A stretch of DNA of 64,000 bases from Takakia lepidozioides (taxonomy: Eukaryota > Streptophyta > Takakiopsida > Takakiales > Takakiaceae): contig CM060732.1 of the NCBI GenBank assembly GCA_030704615.1, positions 30,485,053-30,549,052 on the forward strand, written 5' to 3'. Under the pieces are notes generated by a model that was given only the letters and a program-made list of their open reading frames with translations, did no database searches and was not told the origin of the DNA. The position numbers and the translations under genes are program-made. Positions 1 to 12,600 of this stretch are shown here, piece after piece; position 1 is the stretch's first letter; every line of letters begins with the position of its first letter.

Positions 1-367
1 AAGGTGGGTAGATTCTCCTCACTGCTTACAATGCCTGCATGCTGTGGTGGGGTTGGAGATTCCACCTTAACTACCAAGTTTAGACGTATTTACTCCGACC
101 ATACCCTGCAATTGTTGGCTTTGCTATACCCCTAGAATAATACCCTGTTATCTTCATAAGCTGGCGATGGTGGGTTTATTCACAGTACATCACTACTTAG
201 TGTAGAAAATTTCCTTCTCCTTGAGTGCTCAAATGCCAAATTCATGGACATTGTGGAGTGTAGTCACGTTCTGTGATCTGTATTGATTAACCAGATTGTT
301 GCCTGCCCAATCCTATTCCACTCCCAAACCCTGCAATTACTGTCACTCTAGGTGACCAAGGAACCAC
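1..367 (-). other. Intron after dynein exon 43
   Basis: Begins with the GT donor at 367. I see no further dynein exon, RNA gene or transposon signature in it. Confidence 0.6.
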
Positions 368-640
368 CTGGAGAATCTTGATGCAGAGCATTAGTGAGAA
401 CATCAGCTTGTGCTTCTCAAACAGGGACCGGCACACGTTCACATACAGAGAGTACGTGAAAAAATCATTCAAATTTTCAATCCGTTGATCTATGGTGGGA
501 GCCTGTGCAGCACTGTCGATGGCACGAACAAAAAGAAAGATGAACCATGCGAGGCTGTACTGATACATGGGGTCAACCACGGCTAAGTCGGATATGCAAA
601 AGAAGAGAATTGAGGCCCTTGTTGCCACCTTGCGATACAC
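368..640 (-). CDS. DNAH1: Dynein exon 43, AAA6 (codons 3244-3334)
   Basis: Acceptor TTGTAG, donor CCAG/GTGGTT. Contains [20 protein letters not shown] and [15 protein letters not shown]. Further exons (end of AAA6, C-terminal domain) lie left of the window. Confidence 0.95.
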
Positions 641-3600
641 CTACAATTCCCAACACAACCGTGAGGCACCACAGCACTAGCAAAACTACCCATTGAATTG
701 CAACATACCCAAACCCATTAGCATGGAGAGGGTGGCTTCCACATCTTTATTTTTGAGGTACATCCAAACTCACTGGTTTCCAAACCTGCAAGATAAATGA
801 CATTTGTACAGATTCACTGGCTTGCTTACCTCACGGGTCTCATCAATGGCCACCTCTGTCTTCTCAGCTTCAGCGACCTTGATTTTAATTTCATCAGAAG
901 TGATTTTTGATTGTGCCAATGTGTTGATGAGAGTTTCATCATCCAGAATGTTACCCTACACCCACAACTGACCACCATTTGTCTCTCTGCATGCAGTTTG
1001 CTCAACAGTTGTAGAGACGTGAGGTGACAAAGGGGCAATGTTTTCCTTTAGAAACTAGATAGACAGAAAGAGAAGGTATACAATATTCACAGGGCCCTGT
1101 GGGCCTATGGGATGAAGTACACATAAGAATACATTAAAAGTCACCCAAAGACTAAGTGTCTCATGCATGTAAGCAGCCAGATGCTTCGCGTTCTCAAAGC
1201 TGAAGGCCTGTACCAAAGACTGGGGGACTCTCACGACACGATAGTGTGTGCCTCTCCTGAAGGAGAACAAGGAAGATGAATAATAACAAGATGTGTTACA
1301 TCCACAGGAGCCCTATCACACACAGTAGAACTACTGAAACCAAATAGCAAATCAAACCCCAAATGTTGCCTCGAGAGGGACTGCCTCATGTAGGTAAGCT
1401 GCTAAGTACTATCTTCATCAGTGACGGCTTCTAGTAATAAGTAGACAAAGAAATGAAATGGTAATTACAATGTCCGCGGGAAGCTTGAAGAGCTTATGGG
1501 ACAAGAGGAAGAAATGGAAATGGAAATGGTACTTTATAACGTCTGCGGAAAGCTCAAAGCCTTATGGGACAACAGAAAAAACAACAGAGAGGAAACAAAA
1601 CCAGAGCCAAAAAACAGCCCAAAAGAAGAAAGAAACAAGAAAGAAAAACGAAATGAAATGGTATTTTATGACGTCCGCGGAAAGCTCACAGAGCTTATGG
1701 GACAAAATGGAAAAAAAACATGAGAGAGGAACAAAACCAGAGCCAAAAATAAAACTATTGCTCGAGGGATTGTCTACTAAGGGTGAAGGCCTTGTGCAGG
1801 TAGGCTTGCAATCCTCATAGTGGAAGCCTTCAGTGAGAGATTGAGTTCCGCGGAATAGACAGTGGAATCTCCCACGGATCTCGTAGTACAGAGGGCAATA
1901 GAAGAAGAAGTGTTCTTCAGTTTCAACTTCCCGGTTGCGCCCTGTGCAAGCTGGACATAGGCGGTCCTACCGTTGCAGGTTTTCCCATCTGCCAGTCTCT
2001 ATCCTAGATTGTGGGAGCCCACCCTGAACCACCCCAATGCCCTCAGGAGGGAAGGAGATAAAGGTGCCAAAAGGGAATTGGGGCCAAAAACAGCCCAAAA
2101 GCAACTAATCTGAATGTATTGTCTAAGAGTCAATGCTTCATGCAGGTAACTACCAAGCATTTTTGATCCTCGTAATGGACAACCTCCGCGAGAGATTGGG
2201 TATCCTAGGACGAAACCACCCAAAGAGAGAGCCAAAAGCAGCCCAAATGCAACTACAGTTCAAGGAATTGCCTAGGGTCAAGGCCTCTTGCAGATAAGCT
2301 GCCAAGCATTTCTGATCCTCACAATGGAAGACTTCTGTGAGAGATTGGTTCCACGGAATAGACAGTTGAATCTCCCACGGATCTCATAGAAGAGAGGGCA
2401 ATAAAAGAAGGAGTGTTCTTCAGTTTCGATTTCCTGGTTGCGCCCAGTGCATGTTGGGCAGAGGCGGTCCTCCCGTTGCAGGTTTTCCCATCTACCAGTC
2501 TCTATCCGTACATTCTAGGTCAGTGAGGGGTCTTCTGCTGAATGGAGGGACACAGTTGGAAAAACTGTTCCTATGATTCAAAACAGCCCTGATGAACTGG
2601 AGTATGTTTCAATGGCTTATAATGCTCCCATTAGTTCTTCTGAGATTGTGGAAGCAATTGAACATTTAAATGGATATAAAGCTGGTGGACCTGATGGTAT
2701 TGTCAACGAGCTTATCAAGCACGGTGGCGATCCCATGATAGAGGCCCTAGTTCTCCTCTTTAACCTTATCTGGAAGACTGAAATGATCCCCTTTCGCTGG
2801 CGACAGGGGGTCATTGTCAATCTATACAAGAAGGGTGACAGAGAAGAACCGGGGAACTACCGTGGCATCACGCTCCTCAATGCTGTTGGCAAGACATTCT
2901 GCAGAGTTATAAGTACTCGTCTCGAGGTTGATCTGGAGTCCAGAGGTTGTTTCCACGAAGGCCAAGCTGGCTTTCGACGAAACAGGGGCTGTGTGGATCA
3001 TATCTTCACTCTAAGCCAGATTATCCAGGGAAGGAAAAAAGAAGGGAAACCCACTTATGTCTTTTTCCTGGATGTCAAAAAGGGTTATGACACAGTGTGG
3101 AGGGATGGCCTATGGTTCCGCCTCTGGTCTTGTGGGATCAAGGGAAAGATGTGGAGAGTTGTCCACAACTTGTATGCTCACACCAAAAGCTGTGTCACTG
3201 TTAATGGACAGAAGTCCAACTTCTTTGACATAGACCAAGGTGTAGCTCAAGGATGTACTCTCTCCCCTCTGCTCTTCAATGTTTTCATCAATCAACTCCT
3301 CGAGGATGTGGAAAGTGAGGGATTTGGGTTAAGGGTGGGTGATACCACCATACCAGCCCTTATGTTTGCGGATGACTTCGCAGGCATAGGGGAGACTCCA
3401 ACCAATCTCCAGGAGTTGATTGATTGCGCGAAGAGATACTTTGATCTTTGGGGCTAGAGGCTAATGTCAGCAAATGTGCAGTGGTAGCATTCAACGACAG
3501 AGGAGAGGGAGGAAGTGATCTTAAGTGGCAGTGGGGTAGCCAAGAGATCCCGGTCCTCCCTTCCTACACTTACCTGGGCGTTGAGTTCTCCTCCAATTGT

Positions 3601-6600
3601 AATTGGGATGCACATATCCGGAAAGTTGTTCAAACTGGCAAGGGCAAAGCTCTGGGGCTCACTAAATTTTTCCACTGCAGAGGGGTCAACTCTGAGGTTA
3701 AGAAAACCATGCTTTGTCGCGTTATTAGACCTGCCTTGGAGTACGGATCTGCTATATGGGTTGATAACTCCAACCAGGCTAAGTCTCTAGAATCCATTCA
3801 AGTGGGGGTGCTTAAGGAGTGTATGTCAGCATGCTCCAAAACAGCCAATGTGGCTGTTCGGGGTGAGTTTGGCATTCCGTCCTTAAGCTCCCGACGAGAT
3901 GAATTCAAGGTCAGATGGTGGGGTCAGCTGCAACATATGCCCAACACCAGATATCCTAAATTAATCAACTCTATATCTTGGAAACAGGACCGCCCTGTCA
4001 AACAGGCTAAGTCCTGGCAGAAGAGAGTAGAAGAGATCCTCAAGGACCTGGACCTGGATCCGCAAATCTTGACCCTGCTGGATAAATCTGACTTAGAGGC
4101 TGTAGTGTCCTCAGCCATGTCTGTTGCCATGAGATTGTCTGATGAAAATGAAGTTAGGCAGAAAACTTCCCTGAACTTGTTTCCAGTCTGTGACATGGGG
4201 GAGGACATCTTGGATGACCTCAAGGGTCTACCCACTCTCGGCACTAGACTGAAATTTAAACTCAGGGCAGGAAGCCTACCTTTGAACAGCAAACAGAAGC
4301 AGAGAGGAAAGGGAGAGTGCAATTGCCCGTTGTGTGGGCAATCTGAAGACAGTATTCATTTTCTCATACACTGTCCGGGGTTCTCTCACCAAAGAGACGC
4401 TCTCTTCAAATCTATTAAGGGAATTGTGCCTGTACCCCTGTTTACCAACTTTGAAAGTCTCGAGGCTGAGCCAAAAGCCCAGGCCCTCCTGAGGCCTAGT
4501 TTTTGGGCAAATCACACACAGCAGATTGATGCTTGTGTGAAGGGATTTCTAGAGGATATCTGGAAAACCCGGATTAATTCTTTATATGGAGGTAAGTCTT
4601 ACTACCAACGTCAGCCCCTGACAGAGGTAGGTTCTGTCCCTTTTGTTCCCGCTCAAACTGGGCGCGGGGTCAATGGCCACAAGGCTACGGCAAACAACGT
4701 CTTATGAGTACAATCTATCCGTACATTGTGGGAGCCCACCCTGAACCGCCCAATGCCCTCAGGAGGGAGGAGATAAAGGTGCCGAAAGGTAATTGGGCTG
4801 CAAGATTCTATCGTCATGGGAGAGAAAGTCGATGGAAATGGAGTTTTGTTGTTAGAGTGGGTGGCTTCCATGTTTGCCTGACATGGAGTTACATAAGTAC
4901 TCTTCTGATGAGTCTGTTACGATCCTATTTGGATGTGATTTCCACCCCTTCTGTATTTTGTGGCAGTAGGGAAGCAACATAGAGTTCATTCCAGTAAAAA
5001 ATACTGCACACGCAAGCATACCAGGAGGGCTTGAAACGTGCAGTTTTGAGCCTAATAGATGTTGTGAGGGCTCTTGCCGTGAGCCATTTGGGTGGAAGGG
5101 CTTGTAACCTTTTAAGAAAGATTGTAAGCCGGAAGAGGGCCTCGGTTTGAAGTGGCACAAATGCAAACTCCGCACATAGAATGTGTGATGGAGTTGTGCC
5201 TCTAGTGCCAAGTTTGCATTTGGTGTGAAGGCAGATAGAGAGTTGAATCTCCCAAGGTATAAAGGGCAGTGAATGAAGATTTTCCCACCAGGAAACTGGG
5301 ACACCAGGTTCCCAGAACTCACAGCCATAAGTGGCGGCAGGGATGACAACAGAGTCGAAGAGCCACTTTTCGGTGTATTTGTTATTTAGCCTGAAGGCCC
5401 ATGGAGGCAGGCTTCAATCTGTCCATAGATTTGGGTGAGTGGATAGCCAGCCCCAGGTATGGATATAATTTCATGACCTCAAGCTCTTGCTGGTTGAAGA
5501 GGAACCCCTCCGATCTGCACGGCCATCGAAAACCACGATCTTAGTTTTGCGTAGGTTGACCTGCAACGAGTAGTCTTTGGAGAAGTCTTCAAGGATGCAA
5601 ACAAAAGAAATGAGAAACGAAATGGTACTTTATAACGTCCATGGAAAGCTCAAAGAGCTTATGGGACAAAAGGGAGAAACCACAAAGAAGAGACAAACCC
5701 ACAGCGAGGCAGCCCAGAAGCCCAGAAGCCCAGAAAGAAAAGAACGAAAACGAATGAAATGAAATGGTACTTTATAACGTCCGTGGAAAGCTCAAAGAGC
5801 TTATGGGACAAAACGGAAAAAAACAAGAGAGAGGAGACAAAACCAGAGCCAAAAAGCAGCACAAAAGCAAAGAACTTCCTTATGTCCGATGGGAGGTCCA
5901 TTGGACAAAGTAGAGAATGAATGAAAGGTAATGGAACTTTATAACGTCTGCAGAAGCTGAATGAAAGAAATGAAATGAAATGAAATGGTACTTTATAGAA
6001 ATGAAATGAAATGGTGCTTTATAACGTCCGCGGAAAGCTCGTAGAGCTTATGGGACAAAATGGAAGAAAACATGAGAGAGGAATAGAGAAATGACATGAA
6101 ATGAAATGGTGCTTTATAACGTCCGCAGAAAGCTCATAGAGCTTATGGAAAGAAAACATGAGAGAGGAAACAGAAAACCAGAGCCAGAGATAAGAACTAT
6201 TGTTCGAGTGATTGTCTAAGGGTGAGGGCCTCGTGCAGGTAAGCTGCCAAGCATTTCTGATCTTCATAGTGAAAGACTTCAGTGAGAGATTGGGTTCCAG
6301 GGAATAGACAGTGGAATCTCCCACGGATCTCATAGTATAGAGGGCAATAGAAGAAGAAGTGTTCTTCAGTTTCAATTTCCTGGTTGCGCCCTGTGCAAGC
6401 TGGACATAGGCGGTCCTCCCACTGCAGGTTTTCCCATCTGCCAGTCTCTATCCGTAGTGTCGCGTTATTAGACCTGCCTTGGAGTACGGATCTGCTATAT
6501 GGGTTGATAACTCCAACCAGGCTAAGTCTCTAGAATCCATTCAAGTGGGGGTGCTTAAGGAGTGTATGTCAGCATGCTCCAAAACAGCCAATGTGGATGT

Positions 6601-9600
6601 TCGGGGTGAGTTTGGCATTCCGTCCTTAAGCTCCCGACGAGATGAATTCAAGGTCAGATGGTGGGGTCAGCTGCAACATATGCCCAACACCAGATATCCT
6701 AAGTTAATCGACTCTATATCTTGGAAACAGGACCGCCCTGTCAAACAGGCTAAGTCCTGGCAGAAGAGAGTAGAAGAGATCCTCAAGGACCTGGACCTGG
6801 ATCCGCAAGTCTTGACCCTGCTAATCTGACTTAGAGGCTGTAGTGTCCTCAGCCATGTCTGTTGCCATGAGATTGTCTGATGAAAATGAAGTTAGGCAGA
6901 AAACTTCCCTGAACTTGTTTCCAGTCTGTGACATGGGGGAGGACATCTTGGATGACCTCAAGGGTCTACCCACTCTCGGCACTAGACTGAAATTTAAACT
7001 CAGGGCAGGAAGCCTACCTTTGAACAGCAAACAGAAGCAGAGAGGAAAGGGAGAGTGCAATTGCCCGTTGTGTGGGCAATCTGAAGACAGTATTCATTTT
7101 CTCATACACTGTCCGGGGTTCTATCACCAAAGAGACGCTCTCTTCAAATCTATTAAGGGAATTGTGCCTGTACCCCTGTTTACCAACTTTGAAAGTCTCG
7201 AGGCTGAGCCAAAAGCCCAGGCCCTCCTGAGGCCTAGTTTTTGGGCAAATCACACACAGCAGATTGATGCTTGTGTGAAGGGATTTCTAGAGGATATCTG
7301 GAAAACCCGGATTAATTCTTTATATGGAGGTAAGTCTGAAGGCTACGGCAAACAACTTCTTATTGTTGGAAACTAGACCTGTCCTCTACCTCCTAGAGAT
7401 ATTGACAGATAGCTTCTAGCACAAGCAGCAGTACAAAAACTGACAGCCTAAACCAACCAAAGAGTTAGTATTAACAAGAAGTGTCAGTCCTAACAAGAAT
7501 GCTCCTTACTGCAAAAGAAAGAACTTACAAAAGTAGATGCTGGACTTCTCCTCCTCCTCTCTCTGCAATCTACTAGGATAGCACATCCAAAATGCTAGAA
7601 GAAGTGCTGGGCATTGCCTCAGCCTTTCCCTTAAATCCTACATGAGTTCTCTAGAAACTTCTGGTGGCTGGAACCTTCTGGTAGAACTATCCCTAGCCGT
7701 CAAAAAACCCTAACAGAACCCTAGCTAACTAAATCTGAGCTGACTTCTAACACTCCCACTCAGCGAGGATTGAGGCTTAACCCAATCAGTTCCATGCATC
7801 TAGAATGCTTTTCTTTGGATAGAGCCTTTGTGAGTGCATCAGCTGCCATGTCCTCAGTCCTACAGTAAACCAACACAATCTCCAAACCAATCATTTCTCT
7901 AATGAAATGATGTTTGATATCTATGTGCTTGGTCCGGGCATGATGAACAGGATTCTTGCTCAGCTCAATGCTGCTCCTGTTATCAGCATGCACTTTCGTT
8001 GGCTGTTCTTGACTGAAGCCAAGTTCACCAAGAAGCCTTCGAATCCAAATGGCTTCTTTAGCTGCATGAGTCAGAGCCATATACTCTGACTCAGTCGAGG
8101 ATAGAGCAGTGGTCTGCTGTCTTTTGCTGCTCCAGCTCACAGCACCTCCACTCATTACAAAGCAGTAGGCAGATATGGATCTCCTCTCATCTGTGTCTCC
8201 TGCCCAATCTGCATCACTGTATCCTTCTAGTGATGCTCCAGTGTCCTGCTTGTTGTAAGTTAGACATGTATCCGCAGTCCCTTTCAAATATCTAATCACC
8301 CTCTTGAGTGCTTTCCAATGCTGAGGTCCTGGGTTGTGCATGAACTTACTAAGCATTCCCACTGCATAGGCAATGTCTGGCCTGGTGCCAATCATTGCAT
8401 ACATCAGAGATCCCATGGCTTGCTGATATGGAACCTTAGCCATTTCCTCAATCTCACTTGGAGATTTTGGCTCCATTTCCTTACTCAGCTTGCAGCCGGT
8501 TTCCAATGGTGTTGGTGCTGGTTTGCAGTTCTGCATACCAAACTTCACAACAACATTCCTGACATACCTCTCTTGGCTCAACTTTATAGTTCTCGCCTTC
8601 CTGTCCCTCAGAATCTGAATTCCAAGTAGGTAGTTCACGGCTCCAAGATCAACCATCTCAAAGGTTTCACTCAAATCATGCTTCTGCCTGCGCATGGTAT
8701 CCTTGTTGTCGCTGATCAGTAGCAGATCATCCACATAGAGTGCTATTATCATGACACCTGATGTCATGTAGTAAATGCTCTGATCAGCTGTACTCCTTAC
8801 AAAACCTTGGCCTGCAATGGCAGCTCTAGTCACAAACATGAGATCAAAGCTGGTAGTTTTGGTAAGGAATCAATTCCAACATTGGCCTCCTCCCGAGTTC
8901 CAGATGTACTCAAAAGCTTGTAGAGTCTCTGCTCCTTCACTCCATAGCAGAGTTCCTCGTTGCCCTTCTGGATGCTGCAAGCATTGTTTCTGAAAATGAC
9001 ATCATACCCAAGCTCATCCAAGGTACTAACAGAGATCAGATTCTTTGCCAAGTCTGGCACATATAGGACTTTCTGAAGGGTACAACGGGTAACCTTACTC
9101 TCTTTTTTGATAAAGTTGACAGGGATTTCTCCCATCATCGTACTTACAGAAAACGTCTTGTTGCCCATCTTTACGCTCCTAGGCTGAATGGGTTTCAAGT
9201 TGTGAAACAACTCCTTCCTCCCACACATGTGGTTAGTAGCTCCAGAGTCCAAATACCACTCATCTCCACAGTGTTCTCCTTCAGTAGTCAGCAGGTAGTC
9301 TTCATCACGACTGTAAGCTGCATCTGCCATAAACAGGTGAACTTCACTGTCGTTGCCCATGTCAGCGACATGTGCATGTATAGACTTCCCTTTCCTTGGT
9401 CTCCACTTGTCCGTCTTGGACTTGTCAATCTTCACCTTGCAGTCCTTCTGGAAATGCCCAAATTTGCCGCATCGGAAACATGCTCCATCTTTCTTGATGG
9501 AAGTAGCCGTCAGGGCATTGTCCATACTTGAGCTACCCCTAGTCAGCTTGCTTTCTTCCATGATGAGTTGTGAAGTGACATACTTCCAACTCAGTCTACT

Positions 9601-12600
9601 CTTACCATGAGTAGCCAATGCAGTTTCCACCATGTCATAACTCTTTGGCAAGGTGCCAAACAAGGTCATGATCTGAAGTGATTCAGTCATGGGTTCTCCC
9701 GCATCAACTATCTCCAGACACATGGCTTTAACAGTGGCAATGTGAATGGCTACACTCTCACCTTCTCTCATTCTCAAGTCCATGAGCTGTTTCCATAGGA
9801 CATATGCTTTCCCCATCGCATCTGCCTCATACACCTCACTTAAGGTCTGCCAGACCTCATGAGCAGTTGTAAGATTCCTTACCAAAACTACCAGCTTTGA
9901 TCTCATGTTTGTGACTAGAGCTACCATTGCAAGCTCATTCTTTTGGATCCATCTCTCCTCCTTCAGGTTATCCTCTGAAGGCTTTTTAGCCACTATTGAC
10001 CATAGGCTCTTTGAAGAGAGCAGGAGCTGCATCGTGTAGATCCAACTCTTATAGTTGTTGCCATCCAATGGCTCAACTGTCCAAGTAGTTGTAATGTCTT
10101 GTGGGCCCATAACCTGTTGGAAACTAGACCTGTCCTCTACCTCCTAGAGATATTGACAGATAGCTTCTAGCACAAGCAGCAGTACAAAAACTGACAGCCT
10201 AAACCAACCAAATAGTTAGTACTAACAAGAAGTGTCAGTCCTAACAAGAATGCTCCTTACTGCAAAAGAAAGAACTTACAAAAGTAGATGCTGGACTTCT
10301 CCTCCTCTCTCTGCAATCTACTAGGATAGCACATCCAAAATGCTAGAAGAAGTGCTGGGCATTGCCTCAGCCTTTCCCTTAAATCCTACATGAGTTCTCT
10401 AGAAACTTCTGGTGGCTGGAACCTTCTGGTAGAACTATCCCTAGCCGTCAAAAAACCCTAACAGAACCCTAGCTAACTAAATCTGAGCTGACTTCTAACA
10501 CTTATGAGTACAATCTATCCGTAGGTTGTGGGAGCCCACCCTGAATCGCCCCAATGCCCTCAGGAGAGAAGGAGATAAAGATGCCGAAAGGTAATTGGGC
10601 CGCAAGATTCTATCATCTCGGAGAACCAGCAATGTTTCTCGATAGAAATGGAGCTTTGTCATGAGGTTGGGTAATTTCCAAGTTCTCCTGACATGAAGTT
10701 CCATGAGCTCCTTTCTAATGAGTCTGTTGCGGTCATGCTTGGATGTGATGTCCACCCCTTCTGGATTCACTGGCAATAGTGAAGCAATAGATAGTCCATG
10801 GCGTTCAAAAAAGGTACGGACGCGAGCATACCAGGATTGTTTGAAACATGCATTTTTGAGCCTAATAGATTGTACTCATAAGACGTTGTTTGCCGTAGCC
10901 TTGTGGCCATTGACCCCGCGCCCAGTTTGAGCGGGAACAAAAGGGACAGAACCTACCTCTGTCAGGGGCTGACGTTGGTAGTAAGACTTACCTCCATATA
11001 AAGAATTAATCCGGGTTTTCCAGATATCCTCTAGAAATCCCTTCACACAAGCATCAATCTGCTGTGTGTGATTTGCCCAAAAACTAGGCCTCAGGAGGGC
11101 CTGGGCTTTTGGCTCAGCCTCGAGACTTTCAAAGTTGGTAAACAGGGGTACAGGCACAATTCCCTTTTTGAGCCTAATAGATTGTACTCATAAGACGTTG
11201 TTTGCCGTAGCCTTGTGGCCATTGACCCCGCGCCCAGTTTGAGCGGGAACAAAAGGGACAGAACCTACCTCTGTCAGGGGCTGACGTTGGTAGTAAGACT
11301 TACCTCCATATAAAGAATTAATCCGGGTTTTCCAGATATCCTCTAGAAATCCCTTCACACAAGCATCAATCTGCTGTGTGTGATTTGCCCAAAAACTAGG
11401 CCTCAGGAGGGCCTGGGCTTTTGGCTCAGCCTCGAGACTTTCAAAGTTGGTAAACAGGGGTACAGGCACAATTCCCTTAATAGATTTGAAGAGAGCGTCT
11501 CTTTGGTGAGAGAACCCCGGACAGTGTATGAGAAAATGAATACTGTCTTCAGATTGCCCACACAACGGGCAATTGCACTCTCCCTTTCCTCTCTGCTTCT
11601 GTTTGCTGTTCAAAGGTAGGCTTCCTGCCCTGAGTTTAAATTTCAGTCTAGTGCCGAGAGTGGGTAGACCCTTGAGGTCATCCAAGATGTCCTCCCCCAC
11701 GTCACAGACTGGAAACAAGTTCAGGGAAGTTTTCTGCCTAACTTCATTTTCATCAGACAATCTCACGGCAACAGACATGGCTGAGGACACGACAGCCTCT
11801 AAGTCAGATTTATCCAGCAGGGTCAAGACTTGCGGATCCAGGTCCAGGTCCTTGAGGATCTCTTCTACTCTCTTCTGCCAGGACTTAGCCTGTTTGACAG
11901 GGCGGTCCTGTTTCCAAGATATAGAGTCGATTAACTTAGGATATCTGGTGTTGGGCATATGTTGCAGCTGACCCCACCATCTGACCTTGAATTCATCTCG
12001 TCGGGAGCTTAAGGACGGAATGCCAAACTCACCCCGAACAGCCACATTGGCTGTTTTGGAGCATGCTGACATACACTCCTTAAGCACCCCCACTTGAATG
12101 GATTCTAGAGACTTAGCCTGGTTGGAGTTATCAACCCATATAGCAGATCCGTACTCCAAGGCAGGTCTAATAACGCGACAAAGCATGGTTTTCTTGACCT
12201 CAGAGTTGACCCCTCTGCAGTGGAAAAATTTAGTGAGCCCCAGAGCTTTGCCCTTGCCAGTTTGAACAACTTTCCGGATATGTGCATCCCAATTACAATT
12301 GGAGGAGAACTCAACGCCCAGTAAGTGTAGGAAGGGAGGACCGGGATCTCTTGGCTACCCCACTGCCACTTAAGATCACTTCCTCCCTCTCCTCTGTCGT
12401 TGAATGCTACCACTGCACATTTGCTGACATTAGCCTCTAGCCCCCAAAGATCAAAGTATCTCTTCGCGCAATCAATCAACTCCTGGAGATTGGTTGGAGT
12501 CTCCCCTATGCCTGCGAAGTCATCCGCAAACATAAGGGCTGGTATGGTGGTATCACCCACCCTTAACCCAAATCCCTCACTTTCCACATCCTCGAGGAGT

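Larger units (their letters stand above)
7364..10500 (-). mobile_element. Copia-1: Ty1/copia element with internal deletion
   Basis: LTRs of 389 and 386 bp differ by two substitutions and one 3-bp indel, so the insertion is recent. Target duplication CTTAT at 7359-7363 and 10501-10505. The ends are TG and CA. Gag, protease and the RT end plus RNase H remain; integrase and most of the RT are gone (about 1.7 kb relative to copia-2). It lies inside family F copy C. Confidence 0.95.

Noticed and set aside
5600-6150. CRISPR-like array of similar units
   Set aside because: Units are truncated LINE 3' ends with unequal spacing and partial length; the organism is eukaryotic.
9202-9610. Plus-strand ORFs of 85-109 codons inside copia-1 (mirrored in copia-2)
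   Set aside because: Antisense shadows of Gag-protease.
11573-11971. 132-codon ORF on the plus strand (also seen antisense in copies A and D)
   Set aside because: Antisense shadow of the family F ORF; no family resemblance.
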